Assembly: GCF_000283155.1 (NCBI RefSeq)
Contig: NW_004454175.1
Coordinates: forward strand, 1,056,480-1,120,479
Source of the DNA: Ceratotherium simum simum
Lineage: Eukaryota; Chordata; Mammalia; Perissodactyla; Rhinocerotidae
Length of the DNA: 64,000 nt
Reading direction: 5' to 3'
The position numbers and the translations under genes were made by a program. The first letter of the stretch is position 1. Each line of letters begins with the position of its first letter. This document shows positions 36,095 to 48,290 of this stretch, piece by piece. The notes under the pieces were generated by a model that ran no database searches, was not told the DNA's origin, and saw only the letters and a program-made list of their open reading frames with translations.

Positions 36095-36319
36095 CTCTAA
36101 AAAATAACACAAGAAACTAATAAATGCCATCATTTATGAAAGCAAAACAGAGGAATCAGAATGTGGGTAGAAACAAGATTTCTCATTGTATACCCCAATG
36201 TTATATCAATTTTCTTTTTGAACTATATAAATGTTTTTTATCTATTCCAATGTATGACCTACCTAAAATTATTCAAAAAATAAAAATTTTAAAACATTAT
36301 TAATATCCTCATGTGAATG

Positions 36320-37310
36320 GAGGGGGAGGATTTCGAAGTAACTGATAGAATTCTAAATGTATATATCCTTTGGCCTATTAGAGAAGTATCCAGACATGTA
36401 CCAAAGAGAAGCCTGTATAAGAACGTCCATTAGCAACATTCTCTGTAATAAAAAAGTCAGAAATAATAAATGCCCATACATTATGCTAAGTGAAATAAGT
36501 CAGACAAAGAAAGACAAATACTGTATGATCTCACTCATGTGTGGAATCTAAAACAGCCAAACTCATGGAAACAGAGAATAGACTGGTGGTTACCAGGGGG
36601 TGGGAGAAATGGGAGATGCTGGTCAAAGGGTACAAACTTCCCGTTATAAAAGATGAGTAAGTTCTGTGGATCTAATGTACAGTATGGTGACTACAGTTAA
36701 CAATACTGTATTGTATACTTGAAAGTTGCTAAAAGAGTAAACCTTAAATGTTTTCACCACACAAAAAAAATGTTAATTAAGTGAGGTGATGGATGTGTTA
36801 ACTAACCTTGTTGTGGTAATCATTTCATAATATATTCATGTTCAAATCATCACACTGTACACCTTAACTTACACAATGTTATATGTCAATTATATCTTAA
36901 TAAAGCTGGAAAAATAAATAAATGCCCATAAATAGGAAGTAGTTCAATAAACTCTGGTACTTCCATACTATGGACAACGATGCAACAGTTAGAAAACAAG
37001 GAAGCATGAAATAAGCCGGTAACAAAAGGACAAATATTGTATGATTCCACTTATATGAGGTACTTACAGTAGTAATTCAGAGATAGAAAGTAGAATAGTG
37101 GCTACCAAGGACTGGAGGAGGAAGGAATTGGGAGTTACTGTTTAATGTGTATAAAGTTTCTGTTTGGGATGATGAAAAAGTTTTAGAGATGGATGGTGGT
37201 GACAGTTGTACAACATATGAATGCACTTAATGCCACTGAATTGTATACTTAAAAATGGCTAAAATGGTAAATTTTATGTTATGTATGTGTTATTACAATA
37301 AAAAAACATT
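36320..37310 (+). mobile_element. Older L1 3' fragment, split by a second L1
   Basis: Sequence at 36320-36478 ('tatcctttggcctattagagaagtatccagacatg') and 36931-37310 ('gatgatgaaaaagttttagagatggatggtggtgacag') forms one L1 3' end when the younger insertion is removed. Confidence 0.8.
36479..36916 (+). mobile_element. 5'-truncated L1 inserted in the older L1
   Basis: Perfect 14-base duplication aataaatgcccata at 36465-36478 and 36917-36930. The 438-base insert starts in the L1 ORF2 end ('tgctaagtgaaataagtcag') and runs to 'tatatcttaataaagctgg'. Confidence 0.93.
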
Positions 37311-37429
37311 TAAAAATATGTTGAAATTAAAAACCTTATATTCACAAAAAAAATGAAGCAGCATTAAAAATAATAGTCTATATGCACTGACACAGAACAA
37401 TCTCTTATTTAAACTCAAAATAATGATTT

Positions 37430-37560
37430 AAGTACAGTACTACAATCTCCATTTTACATGAGAAAACTGAGGTTCAAAGACATAGTGTTACTTTTTCAGT
37501 TATATGGCTAGAAAGTGGGAAGAGATACTCACACTCAGGTTTGATTCCAAAACACACACT
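37430..37560 (-). mobile_element. MIR SINE
   Basis: 'ctccattttacatgagaaaactgaggttcaaag' with 'atggctagaaagtggg'. Confidence 0.75.
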
Positions 37561-38228
37561 CATTCCACTTTACTCTAAGCACCAAACTGAAATGCAGAAA
37601 AATAAAATAGCTGCATTATACTAACATGATTCTGATTTTTTTCCCTTTCGTTATCTTTAATATCATTTAAACAGTATCTAATTTTTAAGGGACCACTTTG
37701 AAAAGCACATCCTGATCATCACATACTTGCATTTTGGCTTCAAAGTGAATGAAGGCTTAGGTTTGTTTTTTGCTTTTTGAATTTTAAAAGGCTACCTCAG
37801 CTTATATAAGTAACTAACCTATTAGGGAAATGTGGATAATGAGCTTCAAAAAATTTAAAAAATAAACAAACATGGTATTTAGCTTTTTAAAACAGATGTT
37901 CATAACAAAATCTTCCATAAAAGTGATATATACACTAAGTATAAAGGATATCTGTCTTGTTTCCAAAAGCAGTTAATCCATTAAATAATTTTTAGAATGT
38001 TAATTTCTAGTGTTTTTTTTTCCCAAACACTAGAAACTGTTATTTTTCTTTCTCAATGGCATGGTCCAGTAAGAAAAACCAAAAGCAAAAAAAAAGAAAA
38101 ATTCAGAGTATTCATAAAGAATTTCTGTTCTATAGTTAATATTACATAATTAGCAATGTATAGACATAACCATAGCTATTCAGAGTTGTTTATTCAAAAT
38201 TATGGGTGCCATTTATGCCAAAAAATGG
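37561..38228. other. AT-rich intron
   Basis: Nothing recognised. A short inverted pair, 'tctagtgttt' and 'aaacactaga' around 38010-38033, could form a hairpin by chance. Confidence 0.45.
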
Positions 38229-38244
38229 AGAAATTCCCACTTTT

Positions 38245-38489
38245 TTGTGTGCGTGTGTGAGGAAGATCGGCCCTGAGCTAACACCTGCCAATCTTCCTCT
38301 TTTTTTGCTGAGGAAGACTGGCCCTGGGCCAACATCCATGCCCATCTTCCTCCACTTTATATGGGACGCCACCACAGCATGGCTTGACAAGTGGTGCGTC
38401 AGTGTGTGCCCAGGATCCGAACCGGCGAACCCCGGGCCGCCGCAGTGGAGCACGCACAATTAATCGCTTGTGCCACCAGCCCAGCCCCA
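38245..38489 (-). mobile_element. ERE SINE ('tcccatataaag' type)
   Basis: Perfect duplication agaaattcccactttt at 38229-38244 and 38490-38505. Two 3' modules, B box intact on the minus strand (ggttcggatcc). All overlapping frames at 38190-38575 are ERE translations. Confidence 0.97.
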
Positions 38490-38505
38490 AGAAATTCCCA
38501 CTTTT

Positions 38506-38814
38506 TAAAAAGTTTTTCAGTTTTTTAAATCATGCAAACCATTATAAAATGTTCTGTGTGATTCAAAAAACCTGAAAAGCAGTTGGCTAAAGAATAACAT
38601 ATCTGGCCCAAGAAATAATTTCTGCAGAATTTCAAACGTTCAAGATACTTTGGAGGAGGAATAATTAAGTAGGAAACTGATTATTTAGAACATCATCAAC
38701 ATTCAAAAACAGCTGACACTCAGACCAAAGAATATATCTCTCAGATAACTAACTATCCAACTGCCTTTAGATTTTTAATTTTAAGCATGGTCAGCCCCAG
38801 ATATTTCTACAATG
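38506..38814. other. AT-rich intron
   Basis: Nothing recognised. Confidence 0.45.
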
Positions 38815-38960
38815 GCAGACCTGAAGTCAAATCATAGCTCTGGTGCTTATCAGTTATATATATTATGGCTTAGTTTCCTAGCCTCTTGAAGCCTCAGTTT
38901 TCTCATCTTTAAAAGAGGCACATCCCTGCCCCTACGAGACTGTTATAAAGTACAAAGTTC
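38815..38960 (+). mobile_element. MIR SINE, diverged
   Basis: 'aatcatagctctggtgctta' and 'gcctcagttttctcatctttaaaagagg'. Confidence 0.75.
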
Positions 38961-39480
38961 ATCACATCACATAGCCAATCATTACATGTTAGCTCCATAC
39001 ACCTCTGAAAAGAAGTTACCACCTAGAAGATAAATGAAAGCTGCTATGGATACTGCAAGGACCTCAGCTGCTGATCATTTCTCTATTTATTCCCTTCATA
39101 AATCAAATTGAAAATACCAGAAGAGAGAAAGTATGAGTAAATTCGAATGCATTCTCTCTCTTTTTTCTGACATATCTGTTTTGTTGTCTTTGTTCTTAAA
39201 AGCATTAAGAGTTTGCAACATGTATACCAGGCATCCAAGTGACCCAAGTCTGTTTTTCTCTAAATAAAGCCTTCCCTTACCCTTTAGGAATTTACAAAAT
39301 AAATAATTTTCCACTGCCCTCTTATTATATAATTTGGGTATCACATAAAAGTGCTTGACCTAGAACTGATAAACTTCAATGCAACTTCTCTGGAATTTAA
39401 ATGAGTGTTTCTCAAACTGGATCTACAAACAAAGTCTCAAGGGGTCACAAGATTGATAAAAATTTTTGTGATTTAAAAAA
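38961..39480. other. Intron
   Basis: Mostly AT-rich; 'gagtgtttctcaaactgg' at 39403 hints at a worn hAT terminal repeat. Confidence 0.4.
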
Positions 39481-39490
39481 GAAGACTTCT

Positions 39491-39727
39491 CGGGGCCAGC
39501 CCCATGGCCAAGTGGTTAAGTTCAGCACACTCCACTTTGGCAGCCCAGGTTCAGTTCCCAGGCACAGACCTACACCACTCACTGGTGGCCGTGGTGTAGC
39601 AGCAACCCACATACAAAATAGAGGAAGACTGGCACAGATGTTAGCTCAGGGCAAATCTTCCTCAAGCAAAAAGAAGATTAGCAATAGATGTTATCTCAGG
39701 GTGAATCTTCCTCAGCAAAAAGAAATA
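39491..39727 (+). mobile_element. Older ERE-related SINE ('cacatacaaaata' type)
   Basis: Head 'ggggccagccccatggccaag', B box degraded (ggttcagttcc), 'cacatacaaaatagaggaag' and two modules. Duplication gaagacttct at 39481-39490 and 39728-39737. Related to 56484-56735. Confidence 0.92.
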
Positions 39728-39777
39728 GAAGACTTCTTTATTTGCATTGATAATTCTCAGCATAGATTAGTGGACTA

Positions 39778-40000
39778 ATCCAACACAGAGCAAGGACTTT
39801 GTAACCAGAGCCTGAGTTCAAAATCTGATTCTATCTGTTGTTACTAGCCATGTAATCTTGCACAAGTACTATAACCCCTCTATTCTTTGGATTCCTCATT
39901 TACAAAATGAGGATAACAACAGTACCCACCCTTACAGAGGTGTTACAAGGAATAAATTAGTTAATATTTTATAAAGGGCTTAGGATACTGTATCTTTGTT
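39778..40000 (+). mobile_element. MIR SINE
   Basis: 'gagcctgagttcaaaatctgattctatctg', 'gattcctcatttacaaaatgaggataacaa'. Confidence 0.85.
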
Positions 40001-41785
40001 AAAATAAAAATAATTCAATTATTCTTATAAAATAAGAATTTAGTTTTAGTCAACATTTCTCAAATTGTGATCCATGAGAAAACCTCAGAGATAATACTCA
40101 TTTCTCTTCCTGATTTCAATTATAACCCTTTATCCTTTCATGGAAGGATATTATATATAAAATATATAAGAACATATGAGGTAAGGTCTCTGTGTTAAAG
40201 GTAGTTAGCCTTTGATATCTATTTCCCTCCTAAAGTTTATCCTCTGTCATAAATAGCTACTTATAATAATAACTAAATTTCACTAACAAAATTACAAGTA
40301 TTTTCATAGGGAAGCCAGAAAAGGTTAAATTCAACTGAAATATAATTTTTGTGACATTCTTTGTTGCCAGTATTGAATGTTCATTCAAGCAACACAAGCA
40401 TAGAGAATAACGAAAAGAAATCCCCCAAGGTCAGTCATTACTTTGTTTTATTTAATAGCTTGAAGAAGAGCATAGATCATACAAAGAGGTATGAAATCTA
40501 AAAACAGGTATGGATGTTTTTTTGAGTTATGTTTAACTCAACATGTATCTAACATTCTGGAAATTCACAGCACAATAAATAGCACCTTATTTTCAGGCAC
40601 AAAATGACTACTGGGTTTTTTGGAAGTATAATTTTGCTCACTGAAATTATCAGCTTCGAGCTCTTACCAACGCTACTTCCATGTAAACTTAGGACAGGAC
40701 TGATAGGGGCACAAGAGCAGCCGACCAAACCATGCCCCCTGCACACCCCCACACAACCCATCACATTCCTTCACTGAGCTGCTGAAACTGCACCTGACGT
40801 ACCTGCAACAGAACATACAAAACAGATATATTCAACTACCTTGGCAATGAAGAAGTAATTGAAAAGAAAATAAGAGGGCTTTCATAAAGTAATCTAGTTA
40901 AAATCTGCCTAAATTTGTCAACAAATTTTGCAATAGCTATTCTCTCTTAAAGTTTACTTTAAAATCCTCTAAATGATGAGCCCCATTTGTTAAAATGTCA
41001 CTTATTAAAAAATATTACTTACACTAATGTGTCATCTCTAATGTGTTATGTTTTGGTTCCCTCAGCTAGTAACTTGTGTATTAAATTTGTAAAAACCTTA
41101 TTCTTATCTCATGTTTAAAGCTTCCTCTCCAGTTCACATTTGCAGGAAAAACTAAACCCTTCAAGTTAACCTTAATCCTATTAAAAACTCTATTTAAAAA
41201 GGTTTTGTTTTAGTCAGCATTTTCAAGTTAAGAGCTTTTTTTACAATATTAAGGTACTTGACAGCAAACTTAACCCAAGCAGAGTTTATATTACGTTTAA
41301 TAAACAGAAGTACACATTTTCCCCTGTCAATAGAGCTGACAGATGATTCTGTATTCTACTATTTTTAAGCATAAAATGAGCTTTTTAAGACCCAGTATCT
41401 TGTTTGGTCAACACAGGCAAAGCAAACTGAGAAAGGTACATTCTAAATGTGAGACAGAGAGAGAGAAGAAATCTAATGCCAGTGATTCCATCAAAATCCT
41501 TTACTGACTTTCTACTTGATAGAATCATCAAATCCTATATACTTCACTCAGTAATACAAATGATTGGAAACAAAATATTCTACCTAGATAAGTACTTACA
41601 GAAGCATACAAACATTGTAACTTAACCAAAATTTCCCAGCTTCTACTCTACGTAGCATCAAAAGTAAAAGCTTTAATCCTTAGAAAATCAGGTACTTTTT
41701 CCACGCATTGTCCAAGTTTTCCCTCAAACATCTATTTCTTCCAGAGGTTTGACAACACCGAGTTGGAGTTAATGCTACAGTATGA
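40001..41785. other. AT-rich intron
   Basis: No named repeat. A short GC-balanced stretch near 40640-40800 holds only a 71-codon minus-strand frame (40549-40764) with no recognisable domain. Confidence 0.45.
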
Positions 41786-41787
41786 CA

Positions 41788-42020
41788 GAAAGTGTGGTAG
41801 AAAAGACTGAAACCATACAAAGTCAAGTTAATCACAAGGACTGCCACTTTCAGTTATGTGACTTGGGCAAATCATTTTACCTTGCTAAGCTTTGGTTTTC
41901 TCATCTGAAAATGAGGATAATACTAAGGCCTATACATCTCACTGGGCTCTTTGATGATCGAGACATAACAATTTAAAAAGCACTAAGTAAACAAAGTGCT
42001 ATAAAGATATTCATTATTAT
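41788..42020 (+). mobile_element. MIR SINE
   Basis: 'cagttatgtgacttgggcaaatcattttacc', 'ttggttttctcatctgaaaatgaggataatac'. Confidence 0.85.
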
Positions 42021-42609
42021 TATAAGCTGGACCTAGTTGTTTGGTCAGATAGGCCTCTTGGTAGGTCTGGGGTATTTATATCTTAACCTACAATCTTGCT
42101 TCTCAAATTGGGGACTGCACACTGCTAGAACTACAGAAGAAAGTAAACCACGGGATTCTAAAAACTTTTCCTTGAAGTCAAATGACTGAAGCTACACTAT
42201 GTACCAAAGGCCCCCTTGTTCTTCATCCTTGGCAGTCAGAGCTCTTAGGCGGAAAAGTTTGACAAACACAGGATTCTTACCATTTTCATAACATTCTGTA
42301 TTTTCCAGGCATTTTATGTTTTAGAGATAGGTAGCTCTGCCTATTAGTTCAAGAGTTAGTCTGGTTTTTAAGATAAAATTTTAAGAACTTTTAAACAGTA
42401 AACTTTGAAAGAAAAAGGAGCAATATTTCCAAAAACACTAAGAGTGAAAAAAACATTTTGCTATTTAAAGACACCTAAAAGATTCATAAAAGAATGGGAA
42501 GAATGGGATTAAAGAAAACTGAAAAAGAACAAAAAACATAGAAAACCAAAGAAAACCAATCCCCTCTGGATTAACCTCACACCCTCCTAGGTTCCAGAAA
42601 CAGAATGGA
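42021..42609. other. Intron, possible worn hAT element
   Basis: 42095-42275 runs from 'cttgcttctcaaattgg' to 'aaaagtttgacaaacac', which could be the ends of a decayed hAT element. The rest is AT-rich. Confidence 0.3.
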
Positions 42610-42960
42610 TGGGCCCAGAGGATATGCTAATATCGTCATTAACTTTCATCTGTAAACATCCTTTCGCAACAAAACAATGCATATTCCTATTATTTCACTG
42701 ATATAACATTCTCCAAAAAAACCCCAAAACTCAAATGATGGAGAACAGATCAGCAGTTGCCAGAGGTAAGGATGGTGAGGGCATGACCACAAAGGGAGTT
42801 TTTTGGGGTGATGAAGTATTCTGCATCCTGATGTGTGGTAGTGGTTACATGAATCTACACATATGCTAAAAGTCATAGAACTGTATACCAAAAAAAAGTC
42901 AATTTTACTATATAATTTTTAAAATAGAATGCACACATTCTTGAACTTTACAAATGAAAT
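42610..42960 (+). mobile_element. L1 LINE 3' UTR fragment
   Basis: 'cagttgccagaggtaaggatgg', 'ttttggggtgatgaagtattctg', 'catagaactgtatacc' are in L1M 3' UTR order. Confidence 0.75.
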
Positions 42961-43051
42961 TTTTTAAAAATGTTTTGTCCAACAAATTTACTAACAAACT
43001 CTCCAATAAACAATAATATTTTAGAATCAATTTTAAAGAATTCTCCAGCTA

Positions 43052-43321
43052 GGGGCAGGCCCAGTGGGGTAGTGGTTAAGTTTGAGAGCTCAGCTTCCGC
43101 CCCCCCTACCCCGGGTTCAAAGGTTTGGATCCCGGGCGCAGCCTATGCACCAATTATCAAGCCATGCTATGGAAGGCATCCCATGTAGAAAAAGTAGAGG
43201 AAGACGGGCATGGAGGTTAGCCCAGAGCCAATCTTTCTCAGCAAAAAGAGGAGGATTGGCAACAGATGTTAGCTCAGGGCTGATCTTCCTCACCAAAAAA
43301 ATAAATTAATAAAAAATAAAA
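43052..43321 (+). mobile_element. ERE SINE ('tcccatg(a)taaag' type)
   Basis: Perfect 17-base duplication aaagaattctccagcta at 43035-43051 and 43322-43338. The body has a C-run insert (ccgccccccctacccc) in the tRNA-like part and two 3' modules. Confidence 0.96.
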
Positions 43322-43599
43322 AAAGAATTCTCCAGCTAAAAAGATTCTGTACTTATCAGATTGATGTAAGAAAGAGACAGATAATTTCATTGTAATTGCA
43401 CCAAAATCCAGGATTCTTCTCCACAAAATTTTAAATGTCAGGTTTAATTTTTATCCTTACATTAGCTGCACCAACCTGCTAATTATTACCTAAAAATATA
43501 ACATCATCTCCAATGCTTACACTAGTGAAACAATCAGGGTAAGCAGAGTCCAGTCAAAACTCCCCAGGAAGCAAAGGTGACAGAAAAGCTGTTTTTTTT

Positions 43600-43960
43600 T
43601 TTTAACTTCCCACCTCTTTCTTTATTGAGGTGAAATTGACATATAATAAACTATGCATAAAGTGTACAATTTGATATATGTATATATTTGTGACACCATC
43701 ACCACAATCAAGATTATGAACACATCCATCACCCTCAAAAGTTTCCTCATGTCCCTTTGTAAACCCTCCCTCCAACCCTCCCATCCTCTTGACCCCAGGC
43801 AACCACTGGTCTGCTTTCTGAAAGATTAGTTTGTATTTTCTAGAATCTTATATAAATGGAATCATATGGTATATGCTCTTTTTTTGGACTGGCTTCTTCT
43901 ACAAAGCATAATTATTTTGAGATTAATCCATGTTATTGTGTGTAGAAACAAAATTTAATG
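43600..43960 (-). mobile_element. L1 LINE fragment
   Basis: 'tttattgaggtgaaattgacatataataaac', 'accatcaccacaatcaagattatgaac' and 'cttatataaatggaatcatatgg' read as the reverse of an L1ME-type 3' UTR. Confidence 0.7.
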
Positions 43961-44134
43961 TTACATCTACCCGCTATATAAAATTAGTCTACATTTGCTA
44001 TAAACTGGCTTAAACACTAAATGATTATATTCAATTAGCTATACATGAAGTTTCACATAAAGAACAAATTATTAGATTACTCTTCAATTAATATTCTTTT
44101 TGAAAAAGTTTTCTAAGCATTTACAACAAGGCAA

Positions 44135-44335
44135 GGGGCCGGCCCCGTGGCATAGAGGTTGGGTGTGTGCGCTCCACTGCTGGTGGCCCAGGGTTCAGAT
44201 CCCGGGGGCGCACCGATGCACTGCTTGTCAGGCCATGCTGCAGTGGCATCCCATATAAAGTGGAGGAAGATGGGCATGGATGTTAGCCCAGGGCTGATCT
44301 TCCTCACAAAAAATAAATAATAAAAAATAAAATAA
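44135..44335 (+). mobile_element. ERE SINE, first of a tandem pair
   Basis: Head GGGGCCGGCCCCGTGGC, 'tcccatataaagtggaggaag', one 3' module, then an A-rich tail of AATAA units. Flanks acaaggcaa / aaggcaa. Confidence 0.93.
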
Positions 44336-44349
44336 AATAAGGCAAGAAA

Positions 44350-44619
44350 GGGGCCAGCCCGGTGGCACAGCAGTTAAGTGCGCCTGCTCCGCTTCAGCGG
44401 CCCAGGGTTCACAGGCCCAGATCCCGGGCGCACACTGACGCACCGTTTGTCAAGCCATGCTGTGGCAGCGTCCCATATAAAGCAGAGGAGGATGGGCACA
44501 GATGTTAGCCCAGGGCCAATCTTCCTCAGCAAAAAAGAGGAGGATTGGCATTGGATATTAGCACAGGGCTGATCTTCCTCACAAAAAAAATAAATAAATA
44601 AAATTAAAACAAGAAATAA
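44350..44619 (+). mobile_element. ERE SINE, second of a tandem pair
   Basis: Full 'tcccatataaag' type with two modules. Perfect duplication aataaggcaagaaa at 44336-44349 and 44620-44633. It inserted just downstream of the tail of the first copy. Confidence 0.96.
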
Positions 44620-44758
44620 AATAAGGCAAGAAAAATAAGTGACCTTGCAATAAGTGAAGACTTTGATTCTGTTTTCAAATTAATTTTAATGAGCAGCGAT
44701 TCATTTGTACTATGAAAATACTACCCACAAAGCTTTGCTTATAAACATCACTGGAATA

Positions 44759-45006
44759 GGGGCTGGCCTGGTAGCCTAGTGGTTAAGTTCATATGCTCCG
44801 CTTCGGCGGCCCAGGGTTCGCAGGTTCAGATCCCAGGTGTGGACCTATACACCACTTATCAAGCCATGCTGTGGCAGGCGTCCCACATATAAGGTAGAGG
44901 AAGATGGGCACGGATATTAGCCCAGGGCCAATCTTTCTCAGCAAAAAGAGGAAGATTGGCAACAGATGTTAGCTCAGGACTAATCTTCCTCACACACAAA
45001 AAAAGA
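44759..45006 (+). mobile_element. ERE SINE ('tcccacatataagg' type)
   Basis: Perfect duplication atcactggaata at 44747-44758 and 45007-45018; two modules; tail is acacacaaaaaaag. Confidence 0.96.
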
Positions 45007-45018
45007 ATCACTGGAATA

Positions 45019-46060
45019 AAAAAGTTAGCTCTCATAATTCCCATCATGCAAAGTCCAACAATTTTTATATTTTTATGTGTTAAAATAAGACTCACTTTAA
45101 CTTCAGCAACACTTGTTTAGTTGAAAGATAAATTCCTGTTTATATAGCTGAATCCATAGCTATGAGCTAGTATACAGTAACTTTATAAATATACTTTAAA
45201 AGACAAGTCTAACTCCAGATCTTCACACATGAATAAGATAACCTTTCATTATTTCTAGCATCTTTCATTATCAGTGAAATAATAAATAGTAATAGTAAAG
45301 TCCTTATTAGTGTACTTTGCAAACAAGAAAACCATTGAAAATAAAATTTTAAAGAGAATTCTAAATGACTCATGGGGGAAGGGATCTGAAATACCTACAC
45401 ATTAGGCAACAAATCCCACAAAGAAAAAAAAGCTACTTAAGGGGTAAGCAAACTAAGTTATGTGTATAGATCCCTTTACAAAAGAAATATTCTACATTTT
45501 TCATGCTCAGAGTTTATCTACGGAAATCATTACCAGTATCTTGAAAAAGCATTTTTATAACAGAATGAAATTTCAAACCCTTGGTGCCTAACTTCATTTT
45601 GACTTCTTAAAACATTAGAAATGCAACTCAACTGAATAACTGCAAAACAAACTCCTGGAATAGTTTAATCTGCCTCCTTAGCCCAAGGCTCCATTTAAAA
45701 CTCTTTATATTTAAGCCATTAGAGAAGGAAATTCTTAATATGGTGGACATGGTGAATCCCCAACTACCTCTCCAGGTTCTTTTCCATCATTCCTACTCCT
45801 CCTCATTCATCCTAACCACACTGACAGTTCTTTCAACGCAACAGGGCCTTGAAACAAGCAGTTTACTCTGAATAATCAATCTTTCCTTTCCTCCTTCTGC
45901 TAACTTAATAGCTCCCACTAACCTTTACCTCTCAGCATAACCATCACTTCCTCAAGGTAACACCACACACTCACTCACATACACATACTGTCTCTCTTCT
46001 TGCTACACAACTGGAGAAAGCCATCTACTGTATATTTGACCATTTACTCAATGTCTGTCT
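45019..46060. other. AT-rich intron
   Basis: Nothing firm; 45760-46010 is pyrimidine-rich and may be L2-like. Confidence 0.4.
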
Positions 46061-46064
46061 CCTC

Positions 46065-46190
46065 TACTAGATGACAAGCTCCATGAGGGCAAGGGTCATC
46101 TCTGTTTTTACTCATCATTATATCCCTCAGCATCTAGCACACTTAAAAGAGGTGTCCCATAAATAATGTGTCAAATGAATAAGATTGAGT
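46065..46190 (+). mobile_element. L2 LINE 3' end
   Basis: 'tagatgacaagctccatgagggcaagggtcatctctgtttt', 'agcatctagcacac', then 'aaatgaataag'. Confidence 0.85.
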
Positions 46191-46734
46191 GATATAAACA
46201 TTTAAAGCCACAGCAAACCTATCAAAATAAGTATTTACATTTAAAATAAGTATAAATTTTTGAGACAATGTATATATATTTACATGCATCTAATAACCAA
46301 ATGAAGTAAACAAGGTGGGGAAAAGTTAATTTTTAAAAATTAAACTAATAGAAATATAACATTAATAAATTAAAATTCAGTAATAAACCAAAACTTCCCA
46401 TTAATTTTTTTTTCCCCTAACTTTCAGAAGTTCTAATGGAAAGCTTAAAAGTGGCCTAAACACTAATATATATCATCACTATATCGTCCCTTTCCTTAGT
46501 GGTTTTAAATCAACTGTCTAAAACAAAAATAGAGAAATGAAAAGATATAAACATAAAAAATAGATCTTTTTTCCTTACCAAAATAGGAAATGATGAAGTT
46601 AAGCATTAAAACAGGTTTCAAACACGTGGTAATGGACAACTAAGTAAACAATTCACCAGTAAGTGAAAAAAAAAGTCCAAATCCAAAAATGTAATTACAC
46701 ATTCATTAATATAATTATTCAATGTTTATTTCTA
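46191..46734. other. AT-rich intron
   Basis: Nothing recognised. Confidence 0.45.
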
Positions 46735-46845
46735 CCACTAGACTAGAAGCTTCATAAAACCAGAGCTTAGATTCTGCTACCCACTATACATTTCCAGCAC
46801 CCAGAACAGAATTTACTATTTAATTAATGAGCAATAAACAAGTGA
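46735..46845 (+). mobile_element. L2 LINE 3' end, diverged
   Basis: 'actagactagaagcttcataaaacc…ttccagcacccagaacagaat…gagcaataaac'. Confidence 0.7.
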
Positions 46846-47385
46846 ATTGCATTTCTGGTGATTTTAAGGTATTTGAAGAAAATAATCTTTAAATAAAGAG
46901 TAATATGAAAGATAAAATCTTTTTTAGACTCATATTTAATAGTATGCTTGATGAAGAGAAAATATATCATAATTTGTAATTAAAGAATTCTCAATTTTCA
47001 TAGCTTCAAAGTAATCACTTTATCTTTTTAATCTCTACAAGTCTTTTTTACTGACTGTAATTCTATGAAGGTTTTTTAAAATTCTGGTTATAAATGTATC
47101 ATTCTGTGTTCTGTGCACTATACAATAATATATACTATATTTCATCAATTCTAAGATGTATATTTTCACAGTTTAACATCTCTGAAATCACCCACCCTAA
47201 GAAAGCAAGATACTTAGTTTAACTAGATTTTTTGTCCTTTCTTAACAATATCTTTAGCCTGAATGAAATACAATTAAATTATGTATGCTCCTAACCAAAT
47301 TCATGTTTTCCCTAAAGGTTAGAAAAACATCAGATGAATATTATACAAGAGACAACAAAACCAAAGACTTTACTACATTTATTAA
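46846..47385. other. AT-rich intron
   Basis: Nothing recognised. Confidence 0.45.
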
Positions 47386-48060
47386 TGGTTTCAGGCTATT
47401 ATCAGGATCTTACCATCACCCTAAACTGCTCCAGCTCTGAAAATTTTAAGTCAAATATTCCTCTCTTACCACACACCCTCTTAACCCCAGTATATCTATT
47501 CTTGACCCTTACCAGGAAATCAGATCTATGAGCCTTCTATTTTTCAGTCCTCTCCTATTTTCGCTCCTACCCTCCATTAAGCTCTATTCCACCCATCAGT
47601 TAAATCATTCTCACACCCAAACCTTCAGTTCTCTTGCCCCTATCCTCCTGCCACATCTGCCCTACCAGTCCCACCTCCTTACAGACATCTCCTATCTGGA
47701 TGTCCCAGGTACACAAATTCAAAATACTATCCCAAACTGAATTCATCAACTGTCTCCCAAGACTTGCTGCTCCTTCTGTATTTAACATTTCAGTGAATGG
47801 CATCAAGATTCATTCAGCTGGGCCAGTCCAGAAACCCAGGAGTCACACTTGATTCTACCCTCTCTTTGAAACTCTCATATAAGTCACCAGAACCAGCAAA
47901 AAAACAAACCACCAGGAAAACAGAGGCTCTTGCCAGTGTACAAGCTTTAGTAACACTATTCTACCTAACTGAATTTCTACCCCCTACGCCATAACCTTAT
48001 TCTTTGCCTGTACCACAAACCCTTCTGGAAGGTGTCTCCATACCTTTACCCAAGGTGAAG
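47386..48060 (+). repeat. Old LINE-like or unclassified repeat
   Basis: 'tcagtgaatggcatcaagattcattcag…gccagtccagaaacccaggagtcacacttgattc' is a common ancient mammalian repeat phrase, but I cannot name the family. Several overlapping short frames here (47334-47994) come from this C-rich, stop-poor stretch. Confidence 0.45.
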
Positions 48061-48072
48061 CTACCTAGATCA

Positions 48073-48290
48073 GTGCTTCTCAAACTATCTGTGGTGGGCT
48101 TTTGTAAAATATAACAAAAATGACTTACTAGGCAAATGAATTTTTTTAAAAAGATATACAAAAATACTAGCAGGATTTTTTTTTAGAATTCAAATGACAA
48201 AAAAATTACTCAAACTGCTATAAAATTTTCTAAATACTCATTCTCAATTGATATCGTTGTCTGGTCGAGGACCGGTAACAAACAGAAGCA
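48073..48290. mobile_element. Probable hAT-Charlie remnant
   Basis: 'cagtgcttctcaaactatctg' at the left and 'ctggtcgaggaccggtaac' near the right fit a worn MER/Charlie element. No flanking duplication was confirmed. Confidence 0.4.

Noticed and set aside
47334..47994. Cluster of overlapping short frames suggesting an exon
   Set aside because: They arise from a C-rich, stop-poor repeat-like stretch and disagree in strand and frame.
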